Shown: positions 1 through 9,111 of the stretch, in pieces
Position numbering within the stretch: position 1 is the stretch's first letter
Layout of the letters: every line of letters begins with the position of its first letter
DNA from: Flavobacteriaceae bacterium
GTDB lineage: Bacteria; Bacteroidota; Bacteroidia; Flavobacteriales; Flavobacteriaceae
Reading direction: 5' to 3'
Length of the DNA stretch: 64,000 nucleotides
Assembly (NCBI GenBank): GCA_947457615.1
Contig: CANGWK010000005.1
Location: 1 to 64,000 of the forward strand
The notes under the pieces: generated by a model
Seen by the model: only the letters and a program-made list of their open reading frames with translations
What the model was told of the DNA's origin: nothing
Databases searched by the model: none
Translations under genes and position numbers: made by a program

Positions 1-1464
1 ATCGCTCGTGTTTACGGTTTATCCAATGCTCAATATGGTGAGTTAGTTCAATTCGACAACGGATTGGAAGCTATCGTATTGAACTTAGAAGAAGACAACG
101 TTGGGGTGGTACTTTTAGGGCCATCTACTGGAATTCGTGAGGGTTCAACAGTAAAAAGAACACAACGTATTGCTTCTTTAAAAGTTGGTGAACAAATAGT
201 TGGTCGTGTTGTAAATACACTAGGAGAACCAATTGATGGTAAAGGACCAATCGGTGGGGAACTATATGATATGCCTTTAGAAAGAAAAGCTCCTGGAGTT
301 ATCTTTCGTCAACCAGTAACTGAGCCATTACAAACTGGTATTAAAGCAGTAGATGCTATGATTCCTGTTGGTCGTGGACAACGTGAGTTGGTTATTGGTG
401 ACCGTCAAACAGGTAAATCAACTGTTTGTATTGACACTATCTTAAATCAAAAAGAATTTTACGATGCTGGAAAACCAGTATTTTGTATCTATGTTGCTAT
501 CGGGCAAAAAGCATCGACAGTAGCAGGAATTGCAAAAATGTTGGAAGAAAAAGGAGCAATGGCTTATACAGTAATTGTAGCTGCTAATGCATCTGATCCT
601 GCACCAATGCAAGTATACGCACCAATGGCAGGAGCTGCAATTGGAGAATATTTCCGTGATTCAGGTCGTCCAGCTTTGATTGTTTATGATGATTTATCTA
701 AACAAGCAGTTGCTTACCGTGAGGTTTCACTTTTATTAAGAAGACCTCCAGGTCGTGAGGCTTATCCTGGAGACGTTTTTTACTTACACTCTCGTTTATT
801 AGAAAGAGCTTGTAAAGTAATTGCCGATGATGATATTGCGAAAAACATGAACGATTTACCAGATACTTTAAAAGGTATCGTTAAAGGTGGCGGATCATTA
901 ACAGCTTTACCAATTATTGAAACGCAAGCAGGAGACGTTTCAGCTTACATCCCAACCAATGTAATTTCGATTACTGACGGACAAATCTTCTTAGATGGAG
1001 ATTTATTCAACTCTGGTGTTCGTCCTGCAATTAACGTAGGTATTTCGGTATCTCGTGTTGGAGGTAATGCACAAATCAAATCTATGAAAAAAGTAGCAGG
1101 TACTTTAAAATTAGACCAAGCACAATACCGTGAGTTAGAAGCTTTCGCAAAATTTGGATCTGATTTAGATGCGGTTACTTTAAATGTAATTGAAAAAGGA
1201 AAAAGAAATGTTGAGATTCTAAAACAAAATCTTAACGACCCTTATACTGTTGAAGATCAGGTTGCTATTATCTATGCAGGTTCTAAAAATTTATTGAGAA
1301 ATGTACCAGTAAATAAAGTTAAAGAATTTGAAAAAGATTTCTTAGAATATTTAAATAATACGCATAGAGATACTTTAGATGCTTTAAAAGCTGGAAAATT
1401 AGATGATAACATTACAGGTGTTATTGAAAAAGCAGCTAAAGAAATTTCTGCTAAATATAATTAA
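1..1464 (+). CDS. atpA: ATP synthase F1 subunit alpha (partial, 5' end outside window)
   Basis: The frame is open from base 1 (reads [14 protein letters not shown]) to the TAA at 1462-1464, giving 487 codons. The full family length is about 525, so roughly the first 40 residues lie upstream of the window. AtpA is a nucleotide-binding subunit of the F1 catalytic head of the proton- or sodium-driven ATP synthase. The Walker A loop GDRQTGKS is at 397-420, preceded by the conserved [20 protein letters not shown] stretch, and the ADP/ATP-site segment with [16 protein letters not shown] follows. atpG lies 73 bp downstream on the same strand, as expected for an atp operon. Identification is secure; only the N-terminus is missing. 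Confidence 0.98.
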   Translation: MARVYGLSNAQYGELVQFDNGLEAIVLNLEEDNVGVVLLGPSTGIREGSTVKRTQRIASLKVGEQIVGRVVNTLGEPIDGKGPIGGELYDMPLERKAPGVIFRQPVTEPLQTGIKAVDAMIPVGRGQRELVIGDRQTGKSTVCIDTILNQKEFYDAGKPVFCIYVAIGQKASTVAGIAKMLEEKGAMAYTVIVAANASDPAPMQVYAPMAGAAIGEYFRDSGRPALIVYDDLSKQAVAYREVSLLLRRPPGREAYPGDVFYLHSRLLERACKVIADDDIAKNMNDLPDTLKGIVKGGGSLTALPIIETQAGDVSAYIPTNVISITDGQIFLDGDLFNSGVRPAINVGISVSRVGGNAQIKSMKKVAGTLKLDQAQYRELEAFAKFGSDLDAVTLNVIEKGKRNVEILKQNLNDPYTVEDQVAIIYAGSKNLLRNVPVNKVKEFEKDFLEYLNNTHRDTLDALKAGKLDDNITGVIEKAAKEISAKYN

Positions 1465-1478
1465 TTAGGTTCTTGGTC

Positions 1479-1516
1479 TTGGGTTTTAGGTTTTTGTCCT
1501 AATACCCAAAACCCAA
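1479..1516. repeat. Inverted word-repeat between atpA and atpG
   Basis: TTGGGTTTT (1479-1487) is the exact reverse complement of AAAACCCAA (1508-1516), followed by a tandem CCAATAC motif to about 1525. It lies inside the atp operon, has no T-run, and resembles the short low-complexity repeats in other gaps of this window. A transcript hairpin is possible, but a strong terminator inside the operon is unlikely. Confidence 0.6.
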
Positions 1517-1537
1517 TACCCAATACCACATTAAAAA

Positions 1538-2398
1538 ATGGCTAACTTAAAGGAAATCCGTAATAGAATAACGTCCGTCTCATCAACGATGCAGATTACT
1601 TCTGCAATGAAAATGGTTTCTGCTGCAAAGTTGAAAAAAGCACAAGATGCAATTACAGCAATGCGACCTTATGCCGAAAAATTAACGGAATTATTACAAA
1701 GTTTAAGCGCAACAATGGATGGTGAAGTAGGCGGTAGCTTTACTGCACAACGCGAGGTAAATAAAGTATTAATTGTTGCAGTTACTTCTAATAGAGGTTT
1801 GTGCGGTGCTTTTAATTCGAATGTTATTAAACAAGCGAAGTTAATTTCAGATTCTTATGCTGGAAAGCAAGTTGACGTTTTTGCTATTGGTAAAAAAGGA
1901 AATGACGCTTTGGGCAAAACCAATAAAGTTGTTGTAAATAAAAGTGAAGTTTTTGATAATTTAACTTTTGATGCTGTAGCAGAAATTGCAAATGAATTAA
2001 CCGATAAATTTACTTCTGGCGAATACGATAAAATTGAAATTGTATACAACCAATTCAAGAATGCGGCAACGCAAATAGTTCAAACGGAACAATTTTTACC
2101 ATTAGCTCCAGTAAAATCAGATATTCCAGTTACTGCAGGTGATTATCTTTTTGAACCATCCAAAGAGGAAATTGTATTAACATTGATTCCTAAATCTTTA
2201 AAAACACAATTGTACAAAGCAATTCGTGATTCATTTGCCTCTGAACACGGAGCACGTATGACTGCCATGCACAAAGCAACAGATAACGCCACCGAATTAA
2301 GAGACCAATTGAAATTGACTTATAATAAAGCACGTCAAGCTGCAATTACTAATGAAATCCTTGAGATTGTTGGTGGAGCAGAAGCGTTAAAAGGATAA
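1538..2398 (+). CDS. atpG: ATP synthase F1 subunit gamma
   Basis: 286 residues, the normal length. Gamma is the central rotor shaft of F1, coupling rotation of the membrane ring to catalysis in the alpha/beta hexamer. The N-terminal helix reads MANLKEIRNRITSVSSTMQI with the conserved MKMVSAAKL following. The Rossmann-like core contains the family motif TSNRGLCGAFN at about residues 83-93. The C-terminal helix has the typical YNKARQAAITNEILEIVGGA. It starts at ATG 1538, 73 bp after atpA, and is followed by an intrinsic terminator, so it is the last gene of the ATP synthase transcript here. Confidence 0.98.
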   Translation: MANLKEIRNRITSVSSTMQITSAMKMVSAAKLKKAQDAITAMRPYAEKLTELLQSLSATMDGEVGGSFTAQREVNKVLIVAVTSNRGLCGAFNSNVIKQAKLISDSYAGKQVDVFAIGKKGNDALGKTNKVVVNKSEVFDNLTFDAVAEIANELTDKFTSGEYDKIEIVYNQFKNAATQIVQTEQFLPLAPVKSDIPVTAGDYLFEPSKEEIVLTLIPKSLKTQLYKAIRDSFASEHGARMTAMHKATDNATELRDQLKLTYNKARQAAITNEILEIVGGAEALKG

Positions 2399-2420
2399 AA
2401 CCTATTTAATAAAATCATAA

Positions 2421-2449
2421 AAGGGTCAACATTTGTTGGCTCTTTTTTT
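2421..2449 (+). terminator. Intrinsic terminator after atpG
   Basis: AAGGGTCAACA (2421-2431) pairs with TGTTGGCTCTT (2434-2444) through two G-U pairs, followed by a run of seven T. It ends the atp transcript 23 bp after the atpG stop. A possible TTG start at 2433 for the next gene falls inside this hairpin, which argues against that start. Confidence 0.8.
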
Positions 2450-2498
2450 ATTACATCGATATTATAACTATTTTTGTTTTTCATTAAAGAAATTTACC

Positions 2499-3986
2499 TT
2501 GAGTTTATATAAAAACTTATTCAAACAAACTGCAATTTATGGTTTGGCAATGGTGCTTCCAAGAATGCTTAGCTTTTTTTTGGTAAAACTATACACCAAT
2601 GTGCTTCCAAACCGAGCAGACTATGCCGATTTAACCACGGTATTATCATGGATGGTATTCTTTAATGTGATTTTATCCTACGGATTTGAAACTGCTTTTT
2701 TCAGATTCTATAATGCTGAAGAGGATAAGAAAAAAGTAGTTTCTACTTCAACAATATCTATTTTTTGGAGTTCCTTAGTATTTTTAATAATTGCTTTATT
2801 ATTTAGAAATACCTTGGCAAATTTTGCTAACGTAGAAGTGCACTATATTACCTATTCAATATGGATATTAGTTTTAGATGCTTTGGTTGTAATTCCGTTT
2901 TCAAAGCTAAGGGCAAACCAAAGGCCAATGCGCTATGCAGCAATTAAAATAGGGAACGTAGTTATTAATTTAGCATTAAACTTCTTTTTTTTATTGGTAT
3001 TGCCAAAAATGGCAACTTCAAATCCAAGAGGAATTTTCGCTTCAATTTATGTAGACGACTTTCAAGTAGGTTATATTTTTCTAGCAAATTTAATTTCCAG
3101 TTTAGCCACCTTCACAGTATTAACTCCCGATTATTTTAAAATAAACTGGAAGATGGATCCCCAATTATGGAAACGTATGATGCAATATGGTTTACCAATA
3201 TTAATTGCGGGTTTTGCCTTTGCCATCAATGAGCATTTTGACAAAATTCTTTTAGGTAAATTACTACCTCCAAATATTGCAAAATCGGAAGTAGGCGCTT
3301 ATTCAGCTTGTTATAAATTAGGATTATTCATGGTTTTATTTAGAACTGCCTATACTTTAGGAATTGAACCTTTTTTCTTTAGTCATTCGAGTAATGAAAA
3401 TGCACCCCAAACCTACGCAACAATTACTAAATACTTCGTGATATTTGGTTCGTTCATTTCGTTAAGCGTAATAGTTTTTGCCGATTTATTGAAAATTATT
3501 TTATTAGATAATAAAACTTATTGGGCAGCAATGAATGTGGTGCCACTGATTGTTTTTGCCAATTTCTTTTTAGGAATTTATGCCAATTTATCAGTTTGGT
3601 ACAAGTTAATGGATAAAACAAAAATAGGCGCTTATATCTCTTTAGTTGGCGCATCAGTAACATTAGCTCTAAATTTTCTTTTAATTCCTTTAAAAGGCCC
3701 TTTTGGCAGCTATTATGGCTCGGCAATTGCAACTATAGTAGCTTACGGAAGTATGATGGCATTATCCTATTATTTAGGTAAAAATAAATACCCAATTCCA
3801 TATGATAGAGTTCGAATTTTTGGCTATCTATCTCTTAGTATATTGTTTTCAGCTATTTCATTTTACATTCCATACATAAGAGTAAATTATTTTATTAAAA
3901 TAGGACTCCTCTTTTTGTTTTTATATTTCATTTATTACAGCGAAAAAGAAACCTTAACTAGAATTATTAAAAGAAAAGTAAAATAA
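2499..3986 (+). CDS. Polysaccharide biosynthesis / lipid-linked oligosaccharide flippase (MOP superfamily)
   Basis: About 495 residues starting at TTG 2499 (SLYKNLFKQTAIYGLAMVLP). The frame stays open upstream to TTG 2433, but that lies in the atpG terminator and adds residues unlike the family start. The protein is almost entirely hydrophobic with roughly 12-14 predicted membrane segments. It has the N-terminal signature of Wzx/MurJ-like exporters (GLAMVLPRMLSFFLVKLYT) and basic residues between segments. By family it should flip a lipid-linked saccharide across the inner membrane. The substrate cannot be told from sequence. It precedes dut and a sugar nucleotidyltransferase on the same strand, a context that fits envelope polysaccharide work. 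Confidence 0.85.
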   Translation: MSLYKNLFKQTAIYGLAMVLPRMLSFFLVKLYTNVLPNRADYADLTTVLSWMVFFNVILSYGFETAFFRFYNAEEDKKKVVSTSTISIFWSSLVFLIIALLFRNTLANFANVEVHYITYSIWILVLDALVVIPFSKLRANQRPMRYAAIKIGNVVINLALNFFFLLVLPKMATSNPRGIFASIYVDDFQVGYIFLANLISSLATFTVLTPDYFKINWKMDPQLWKRMMQYGLPILIAGFAFAINEHFDKILLGKLLPPNIAKSEVGAYSACYKLGLFMVLFRTAYTLGIEPFFFSHSSNENAPQTYATITKYFVIFGSFISLSVIVFADLLKIILLDNKTYWAAMNVVPLIVFANFFLGIYANLSVWYKLMDKTKIGAYISLVGASVTLALNFLLIPLKGPFGSYYGSAIATIVAYGSMMALSYYLGKNKYPIPYDRVRIFGYLSLSILFSAISFYIPYIRVNYFIKIGLLFLFLYFIYYSEKETLTRIIKRKVK

Positions 3987-4002
3987 ATAATCATCATCCG
4001 TA

Positions 4003-4024
4003 AGGACAGGTAGTTACCTGTCCT
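4003..4024. repeat. Perfect hairpin upstream of dut
   Basis: AGGACAGGTA (4003-4012) and TACCTGTCCT (4015-4024) are exact reverse complements. There is no T-run on either side, so it is not a classical terminator. It lies between the flippase stop and the dut ATG (4039) and may act as an RNA stem at the dut 5' end. Confidence 0.7.
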
Positions 4025-4038
4025 AAAATTAAAAAACA

Positions 4039-4473
4039 ATGACCATAAAAATTATAAACAAATCCCAACACGAACTACCCAACTACGAAACTATTGCTTC
4101 GGCAGGAATGGATTTACGTGCTTCTATTTCTGATCCAATAACCCTTAAATCATTAGAAAGAACAATTGTAAAAACCGGACTTTTTATTGAATTACCAATA
4201 GGTTACGAAGCCCAAGTTCGACCAAGAAGCGGATTGGCTGCCAAAAAAGGAATTACCGTTCTAAACTCACCAGGCACAGTTGATGCCGACTATCGAGGTG
4301 AAATAGGAGTAATTTTAGTAAATTTATCTAGTGAAGATTTTCTAATTGAAAATGGTGAGCGTATCGCACAATTAATTATTGCTAAGCACGATCGTGCCGA
4401 ATGGGTTGAAGTACATGAATTATCTGAAACTTCTAGAGGCGAAGGTGGTTTTGGCAGTACAGGCGTGAAATAG
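4039..4473 (+). CDS. dut: dUTP diphosphatase (dUTPase)
   Basis: 144 residues, the normal length for the trimeric all-beta dUTPase, which hydrolyses dUTP to dUMP and pyrophosphate, keeping uracil out of DNA and feeding thymidylate synthesis. All five family motifs are visible in order: AGMDLRA (about residue 22), RPRSGLAA (about 62), [13 protein letters not shown] with the catalytic Asp, RIAQLII (about 112), and the C-terminal GEGGFGSTG arm that closes over the active site. ATG 4039 gives a normal N-terminus. It sits 52 bp after the flippase on the same strand. Confidence 0.97.
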   Translation: MTIKIINKSQHELPNYETIASAGMDLRASISDPITLKSLERTIVKTGLFIELPIGYEAQVRPRSGLAAKKGITVLNSPGTVDADYRGEIGVILVNLSSEDFLIENGERIAQLIIAKHDRAEWVEVHELSETSRGEGGFGSTGVK

Positions 4474-4589
4474 TTGGCAGTGTTCAGAAGCAGTAAGAAG
4501 TTTATAAAAATATTGTAGTTAAAGGTAGATATCTTAAACAGAAATAATTAAGTCTTAATACTTAATACTAAAATCTTAATACAAAAAGT

Positions 4590-5600
4590 ATGAAAATAAT
4601 AGTTCCAATGGCAGGCCGAGGCTCAAGACTACGTCCGCACACTTTAACCATTCCAAAACCATTAATTCCAATTGCCGGAAAGCCTATAGTTCACCGATTG
4701 GTTGAAGATATTGCGGCTGTTTTAAATCAAGATATTGACGAAGTTGCTTTCATAATCCACGAAAGTTTTGGCAAAAAAGTTGAAGAAGAATTAATTGCAA
4801 TAGCTCAAAAACTTGGAGCAAGAGGAACCATTTACTACCAAAATGAAGCCCTTGGAACAGGTCACGCCATTATGTGCGCTAAAGAATCCTTGAGCGGCCC
4901 AGCTGTAATTGCGTATGCCGATACTTTAATTCGTGCCGATTTCGACTTAGATAAAACCGCCGATAGTGTTATTTGGGTTAAACAAGTAGACCAACCAGAG
5001 GCTTTTGGGGTAATAAATTTGAACGAAAACAACGAAATTATTGAATTGGTAGAAAAGCCAAAAGAATTTGTTTCGGATCTTGCAGTAATCGGAATATACT
5101 ATTTTAAAGATGTAGCCGTTTTAAGAAACGAATTACAATTTGTTTTAGATAACAACATTATTCATGGTGGCGAATACCAAATTAATGATGGAATTAAACA
5201 AATGATGGCAAAAGGCATGAAATTTGTCCCAGGCAAAGTAGATGAGTGGATGGATTGCGGGAACAAGGATGTAACAGTGGATACTAACAATAGAATGTTG
5301 AACTTCTTGCATAACGATGGAATTCATTTGATAGATTTCGATGTTGCTCAAGATAATTCTACTATCATTCCGCCATGTTATATAGGTAAAAATGTAGTAT
5401 TAATTAACGCAACCGTTGGCCCAAATGTCTCCTTGGGGGATGGCTGTCATGTAAGTAATAGTACTATAAAAAATAGTTTGGTACAAACACATACACATAT
5501 CAAAAATGCTCGTTTAGATAATGCAATGATTGGGAATCATGTTTGTTTTGACGGCGATTTTACAAGTATTAGCATTGGCGATTATTCGATATTAGAATAA
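4590..5600 (+). CDS. Sugar-1-phosphate nucleotidyltransferase with left-handed beta-helix tail
   Basis: 336 residues. The N-terminal nucleotidyltransferase domain opens with MKIIVPMAGRGSRLRPHTLT and continues IPKPLIPIAGKPIV, the NTP-binding signature and the conserved sugar-phosphate-site Lys. GTGHAI and a D (AYADTLI) fit the metal and nucleotide site. The last ~80 residues show hexapeptide-like periodicity (NVVLINATVGPNVSLGD). This domain order matches glucose-1-phosphate thymidylyltransferase / mannose-1-phosphate guanylyltransferase relatives. It therefore probably makes an NDP-sugar for envelope glycans, consistent with the flippase upstream. Exact sugar and nucleotide are not determinable by eye. 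Confidence 0.88.
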   Translation: MKIIVPMAGRGSRLRPHTLTIPKPLIPIAGKPIVHRLVEDIAAVLNQDIDEVAFIIHESFGKKVEEELIAIAQKLGARGTIYYQNEALGTGHAIMCAKESLSGPAVIAYADTLIRADFDLDKTADSVIWVKQVDQPEAFGVINLNENNEIIELVEKPKEFVSDLAVIGIYYFKDVAVLRNELQFVLDNNIIHGGEYQINDGIKQMMAKGMKFVPGKVDEWMDCGNKDVTVDTNNRMLNFLHNDGIHLIDFDVAQDNSTIIPPCYIGKNVVLINATVGPNVSLGDGCHVSNSTIKNSLVQTHTHIKNARLDNAMIGNHVCFDGDFTSISIGDYSILE

Positions 5601-5631
5601 ATATAACATTCCCTAAAAGGTATTTAAATAA

Positions 5632-6990
5632 ATGAAAAAAATAGTTTTATTCGGTTTCCTTTCGGGATTCTTTTTCTTTTCCAATTATCTATTAGCTCAA
5701 CCAGAGCCTATAGATTCTTTGTCAATACCCGAAAATAAATTTGAAGATTCCTTTTATGAATCACTGAAACAAAAAGGGATGGAAAACTACGATAAGGCTA
5801 TTGAATCTCTTGAAAAATGCCAATCCATTGAATCGGGTAATTCTATTGTTTATTTTGAATTAGCTAAAAATTATTTGTCTCTAAAAAAGTATAAAGACGC
5901 CTACGAAAATTTTGAAAAAGTAACTAAAACCGATCCTAAAAACCGTTGGGCTTGGGTAGGAATGTACGATGTATGTTATGAAACAAACGATTACAACCAA
6001 GCAATAGTTATAGTAAAAAAACTGATTGAGTTCAAACCGGATTATAGAGAAGATTTAGTTTCTCTTTATATGAACACCCAACAATTTGACAAAGCATTAG
6101 AATTAATAAATGAACTGAACCAAACAGTTGGAAAATCAGATAAACGAGAATTGTACAAGGCACAAATTTTGCAAGATGTGAAATACCAAGGTTCCGAAAA
6201 GGAAAATTTAGTAGATAAGATTAAGCAATTTCCTAAAGACGAAGCTAATTATATAGCATTAATTTATTTGTATTCTCAAAGCAATCAGGAGGATAAAGCA
6301 CTAGAGATTGCAAAGCAGTTAGAAAAAGAAATTCCAACTTCCGATTGGGCACAGGTGAGTTTGTTTAAGTTTCATTTGAATAGTAATGATGGCGAAAAAG
6401 CAGTAAAAGCAATGAATATTGTTTTAGCAAGTGATAAAATAGACACTAAAATTAAGCATCGAATATTGAATGAATTTTTAATCTTTACCAAGAATAATCC
6501 TCAATTTGGCAACGATTTAGACCACGCAATAGGTTATTTTGATAAGGATAAAGAGGTAAAAGTTGCTAAAGAAATAGGCAAGTTTTACCAAAACAAAAAG
6601 GATTGGAGTAAAACAATACATTATTACGAAATACATTTGAAGTCCACCAATGACGACATGGAAACCATTTTGTTTTTGATGCAGGCCTATACTGAAAACC
6701 TTCAATTTGATAAATTAGATAAAGCCTCTGAAGAGCAAATGCAATTGTTTCCATCCCAACCGCATCTGTATTACTATAATGGCTTAGCAAATAACCAATT
6801 GAAAAACTATAAAAAAGCCAAAGATGTTCTTGAGTCAGGGATTGATTTTATTATTGACGATAATTCTTTAGAAATTAATTTCAACTTACAATTAGGAGAA
6901 GCATATAATGGACTGGGAGATTTTAAAAAGAAAGACTCCTATTTTTCAAAAGCTAATGCTCTAATTGAAAAACAAAAAAACAAAAAATAA
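5632..6990 (+). CDS. TPR-repeat protein, exported
   Basis: 452 residues. The N-terminus MKKIVLFGFLSGFFFFSNYL followed by LAQPE is a signal peptide with a cleavage site near residue 22. The body consists of helical tetratricopeptide repeats (KNYLSLKKYKDAYENFEKV, DYNQAIVIVKKLIEFKPDY, NYKKAKDVLESGIDF are examples). TPR arrays mediate protein-protein contacts, so a periplasmic scaffold role is likely. It is 31 bp after the nucleotidyltransferase. Its 3' end nearly meets the DUF4292-type lipoprotein and M23-like gene that follow, suggesting a three-gene envelope operon. Confidence 0.85.
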   Translation: MKKIVLFGFLSGFFFFSNYLLAQPEPIDSLSIPENKFEDSFYESLKQKGMENYDKAIESLEKCQSIESGNSIVYFELAKNYLSLKKYKDAYENFEKVTKTDPKNRWAWVGMYDVCYETNDYNQAIVIVKKLIEFKPDYREDLVSLYMNTQQFDKALELINELNQTVGKSDKRELYKAQILQDVKYQGSEKENLVDKIKQFPKDEANYIALIYLYSQSNQEDKALEIAKQLEKEIPTSDWAQVSLFKFHLNSNDGEKAVKAMNIVLASDKIDTKIKHRILNEFLIFTKNNPQFGNDLDHAIGYFDKDKEVKVAKEIGKFYQNKKDWSKTIHYYEIHLKSTNDDMETILFLMQAYTENLQFDKLDKASEEQMQLFPSQPHLYYYNGLANNQLKNYKKAKDVLESGIDFIIDDNSLEINFNLQLGEAYNGLGDFKKKDSYFSKANALIEKQKNKK

Positions 6991-7012
6991 CAGCACACTA
7001 TTAGGCATAAAA

Positions 7013-7786
7013 ATGAAAAAATACCTTACCATTATACTATTAATTTTATTAGCGTCTTGCAAATCAAAAAAGGTTTTATTGGAAGGGATTGCAAGCAATT
7101 CCATTTCGGCAGATAAAATTATTACGAGTTACGATAACAATAAAATTGATTTTTCTACATTATATATTAAAGCTAATGCTAAATATGAAGACGACAAGCA
7201 ATCACAAAACGTACAAGCAGAAATTAGAATAAAGAAAAACGAAAAAATATTAGTAAGCATTCGAATATTGGGATTTACTGTGGCTAAGGCTTTAATTACT
7301 CCAACTTCTGTTCAATATTACGAGAAGATAGGAAATAAATATTTTGAAGGTGATTATGCAACCTTAAGCAAATGGTTAGGAACCGATTTAGACTTTCAAA
7401 AAGTGCAAAATATGTTTTTAGGAAAAACGTTGGATGATTTACATAAAGGAAAATATGCTGTTTCTATTTTAGAAAAATTATATAAATTGCAATCCAATCC
7501 AGATACTAAAATTGACAAATCTTTTTTCTTTGAAAGCGATAATTTCTTAGTAAAAAAACAAGAAATTAATCAACCTTTACAAGATAGAACTTTGCAAATT
7601 ACGTATCCGGATTATAAAAAACACGATGCAATGATTTTACCATTATCTTTGGCAATTGATGCTAGACAAAAAGAAAGTAAAACCAAAATCAATATAGAAT
7701 ATAAAAATGTTTCCTTTAATGAAGACCTTTCTTTTCCTTATAATGTTCCCGAAGGTTATGAAAGAATTTCTATAGACAAGATATAA
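7013..7786 (+). CDS. DUF4292-type outer-membrane lipoprotein (LolB-like fold inferred)
   Basis: 257 residues from ATG 7013: MKKYLTIILLILLASC is a lipoprotein signal with lipobox LASC, so Cys16 would be acylated. The frame is open further upstream to 6965, but that would overlap the TPR gene and bury the lipobox, so 7013 is preferred. The mature part is soluble and beta-rich (LYIKANAKYEDDKQSQNVQAE, IRILGFTVAKALITPTSVQY). I recognise it as the Bacteroidota family placed next to EnvC-like proteins. A lipid-carrying, LolB-like role is inference from fold resemblance only. It starts 22 bp after the TPR gene and ends 5 bp before the envC-like start. Confidence 0.78.
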   Translation: MKKYLTIILLILLASCKSKKVLLEGIASNSISADKIITSYDNNKIDFSTLYIKANAKYEDDKQSQNVQAEIRIKKNEKILVSIRILGFTVAKALITPTSVQYYEKIGNKYFEGDYATLSKWLGTDLDFQKVQNMFLGKTLDDLHKGKYAVSILEKLYKLQSNPDTKIDKSFFFESDNFLVKKQEINQPLQDRTLQITYPDYKKHDAMILPLSLAIDARQKESKTKINIEYKNVSFNEDLSFPYNVPEGYERISIDKI

Positions 7787-7791
7787 TTATT

Positions 7792-9045
7792 ATGCAAAAA
7801 AGAGTAGTCACTTTACTTTTTATCTTCTTAACTTCAATGGCTTGGAGCCAACTAACGCAAGAAGAATTAGAGCAAAGAAAAAATAAAATTCAAGAAGAAA
7901 TTCATGAAAAAGAACGTATGCTTCAAGAAGTTCGTGGCAAAGAAAAATCAGTAGGTAAACTTTTGCAAATTCAAAAAGAGAAAATCGGACTTAAAGAAAA
8001 ATTAATCGTTACCACAGAAAAACAGACTAAGTTGCTTAGCAACGATATGTATGTTAATCAAGTGCAAATTAATAAATTGAAAAAAGATCTAGTCATCCTG
8101 AAGGACGACTATGCGCAAATGATTGTAAAATCGTATAAAAGTCGTTCACAGCAAAGTCGAGCAATGTTTTTATTATCTTCTGAAAATTTTTCGCAAGCCT
8201 ACAAACGATTGCAATACATGAAGCAATATTCTAGTTATAGAAAAATGCAAGGGGACGAAATTAAAGATAAAACCACTAGACTAGCGGATTATAATGCAAA
8301 ATTAAGTGGACAAAAAACAGATAAAGAAAAACTCCTTGCTGAACAAGAAAAGCAACGTGCAGATCTTGAAAAAGAAAAACAAGAGCAAGAAAAAATTGCT
8401 AATAGTTTAAAGAAAGATAAGAAACAAATTGCAGCCGAAATCAAGAAAAAGCAATTAGAATCTAAAAAAATAGATTCGCAAATTCAAAAAATGATTCGAG
8501 ATGCGATTGCTGAAGCCAACAGAAAAGCAGCAGCAGCAAAAGTTAAAGCAAATCCGAAAACTACAACTGCAGCCGAAACTAAAAAGATAGAAGAGTCTAC
8601 AAAGATTATGCTTACGCCGGAAGGTCAATTAATATCAAATAATTTTAAAGCCAATAAAGGAAGTTTGAATTGGCCTGTAGAGAAAGGAGCAATAACTTTA
8701 GGGTATGGTGATCAGCCACACCCAGTATATAAAACACTAACAATTCACAATAGCGGGGTAGAAATCACTACCGATCCAGGTTCGAGCGCTAGAGCTGTTT
8801 TTAGCGGAGAAGTTACCAAAGTAATTATCATGTCGCCTTTAACCAAATTGGTTTGTGTGCAGCACGGAGATTTCTTCACGGTATATCAAAACTTAGGCTC
8901 CGTCAATGTAAGCGCAGGAGATCATGTTTCTGCTAAGCAAAGCCTTGGGAAAATAAGAACTAATGCCGAGGGAAAAACTATTTTGAAATTTACCATTTCC
9001 CAAAATGCAAATTTTGTTAATCCTACTCTTTGGTTAAAGCGATAG
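7792..9045 (+). CDS. EnvC-like murein hydrolase activator (coiled coil plus degenerate LytM/M23)
   Basis: 417 residues: signal peptide 1-19 (ending AWSQ), a long coiled coil from about 20 to 250 rich in E/K/Q, then a LytM (peptidase M23) domain from about 280 to the end. Active M23 enzymes carry HxxxD and HxH zinc ligands. Here the first site reads HNSGVEI, with Glu where Asp is usual, and the usual YxHL position reads YQNL with no His. It therefore looks like EnvC or NlpD: a non-catalytic activator of cell-wall amidases during division. The TPR and lipoprotein genes upstream are likely co-transcribed. A perfect palindromic terminator follows. Confidence 0.85.
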   Translation: MQKRVVTLLFIFLTSMAWSQLTQEELEQRKNKIQEEIHEKERMLQEVRGKEKSVGKLLQIQKEKIGLKEKLIVTTEKQTKLLSNDMYVNQVQINKLKKDLVILKDDYAQMIVKSYKSRSQQSRAMFLLSSENFSQAYKRLQYMKQYSSYRKMQGDEIKDKTTRLADYNAKLSGQKTDKEKLLAEQEKQRADLEKEKQEQEKIANSLKKDKKQIAAEIKKKQLESKKIDSQIQKMIRDAIAEANRKAAAAKVKANPKTTTAAETKKIEESTKIMLTPEGQLISNNFKANKGSLNWPVEKGAITLGYGDQPHPVYKTLTIHNSGVEITTDPGSSARAVFSGEVTKVIIMSPLTKLVCVQHGDFFTVYQNLGSVNVSAGDHVSAKQSLGKIRTNAEGKTILKFTISQNANFVNPTLWLKR

Positions 9046-9055
9046 ATTTTCTAAA

Positions 9056-9107
9056 AAAATAAAATAGGTCAAAAGAATAATATTATTCTTTTGACCTATT
9101 TTATTTT
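9056..9107. terminator. 52-bp perfect palindrome, bidirectional terminator
   Basis: The 26-base left arm 9056-9081 is the exact reverse complement of the right arm 9082-9107. The stem contains AATAGGTCAAAAGAATAAT and is bounded by A and T runs on both strands. It separates the convergent envC-like gene and thioesterase, ending only 4 bp before the thioesterase stop. Confidence 0.88.
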
Positions 9108-9111
9108 AAAA

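Noticed and set aside
2433..2498. Longer start for the flippase at TTG 2433
   Set aside because: It lies in the stem of the atpG terminator; TTG 2499 gives the usual family N-terminus.
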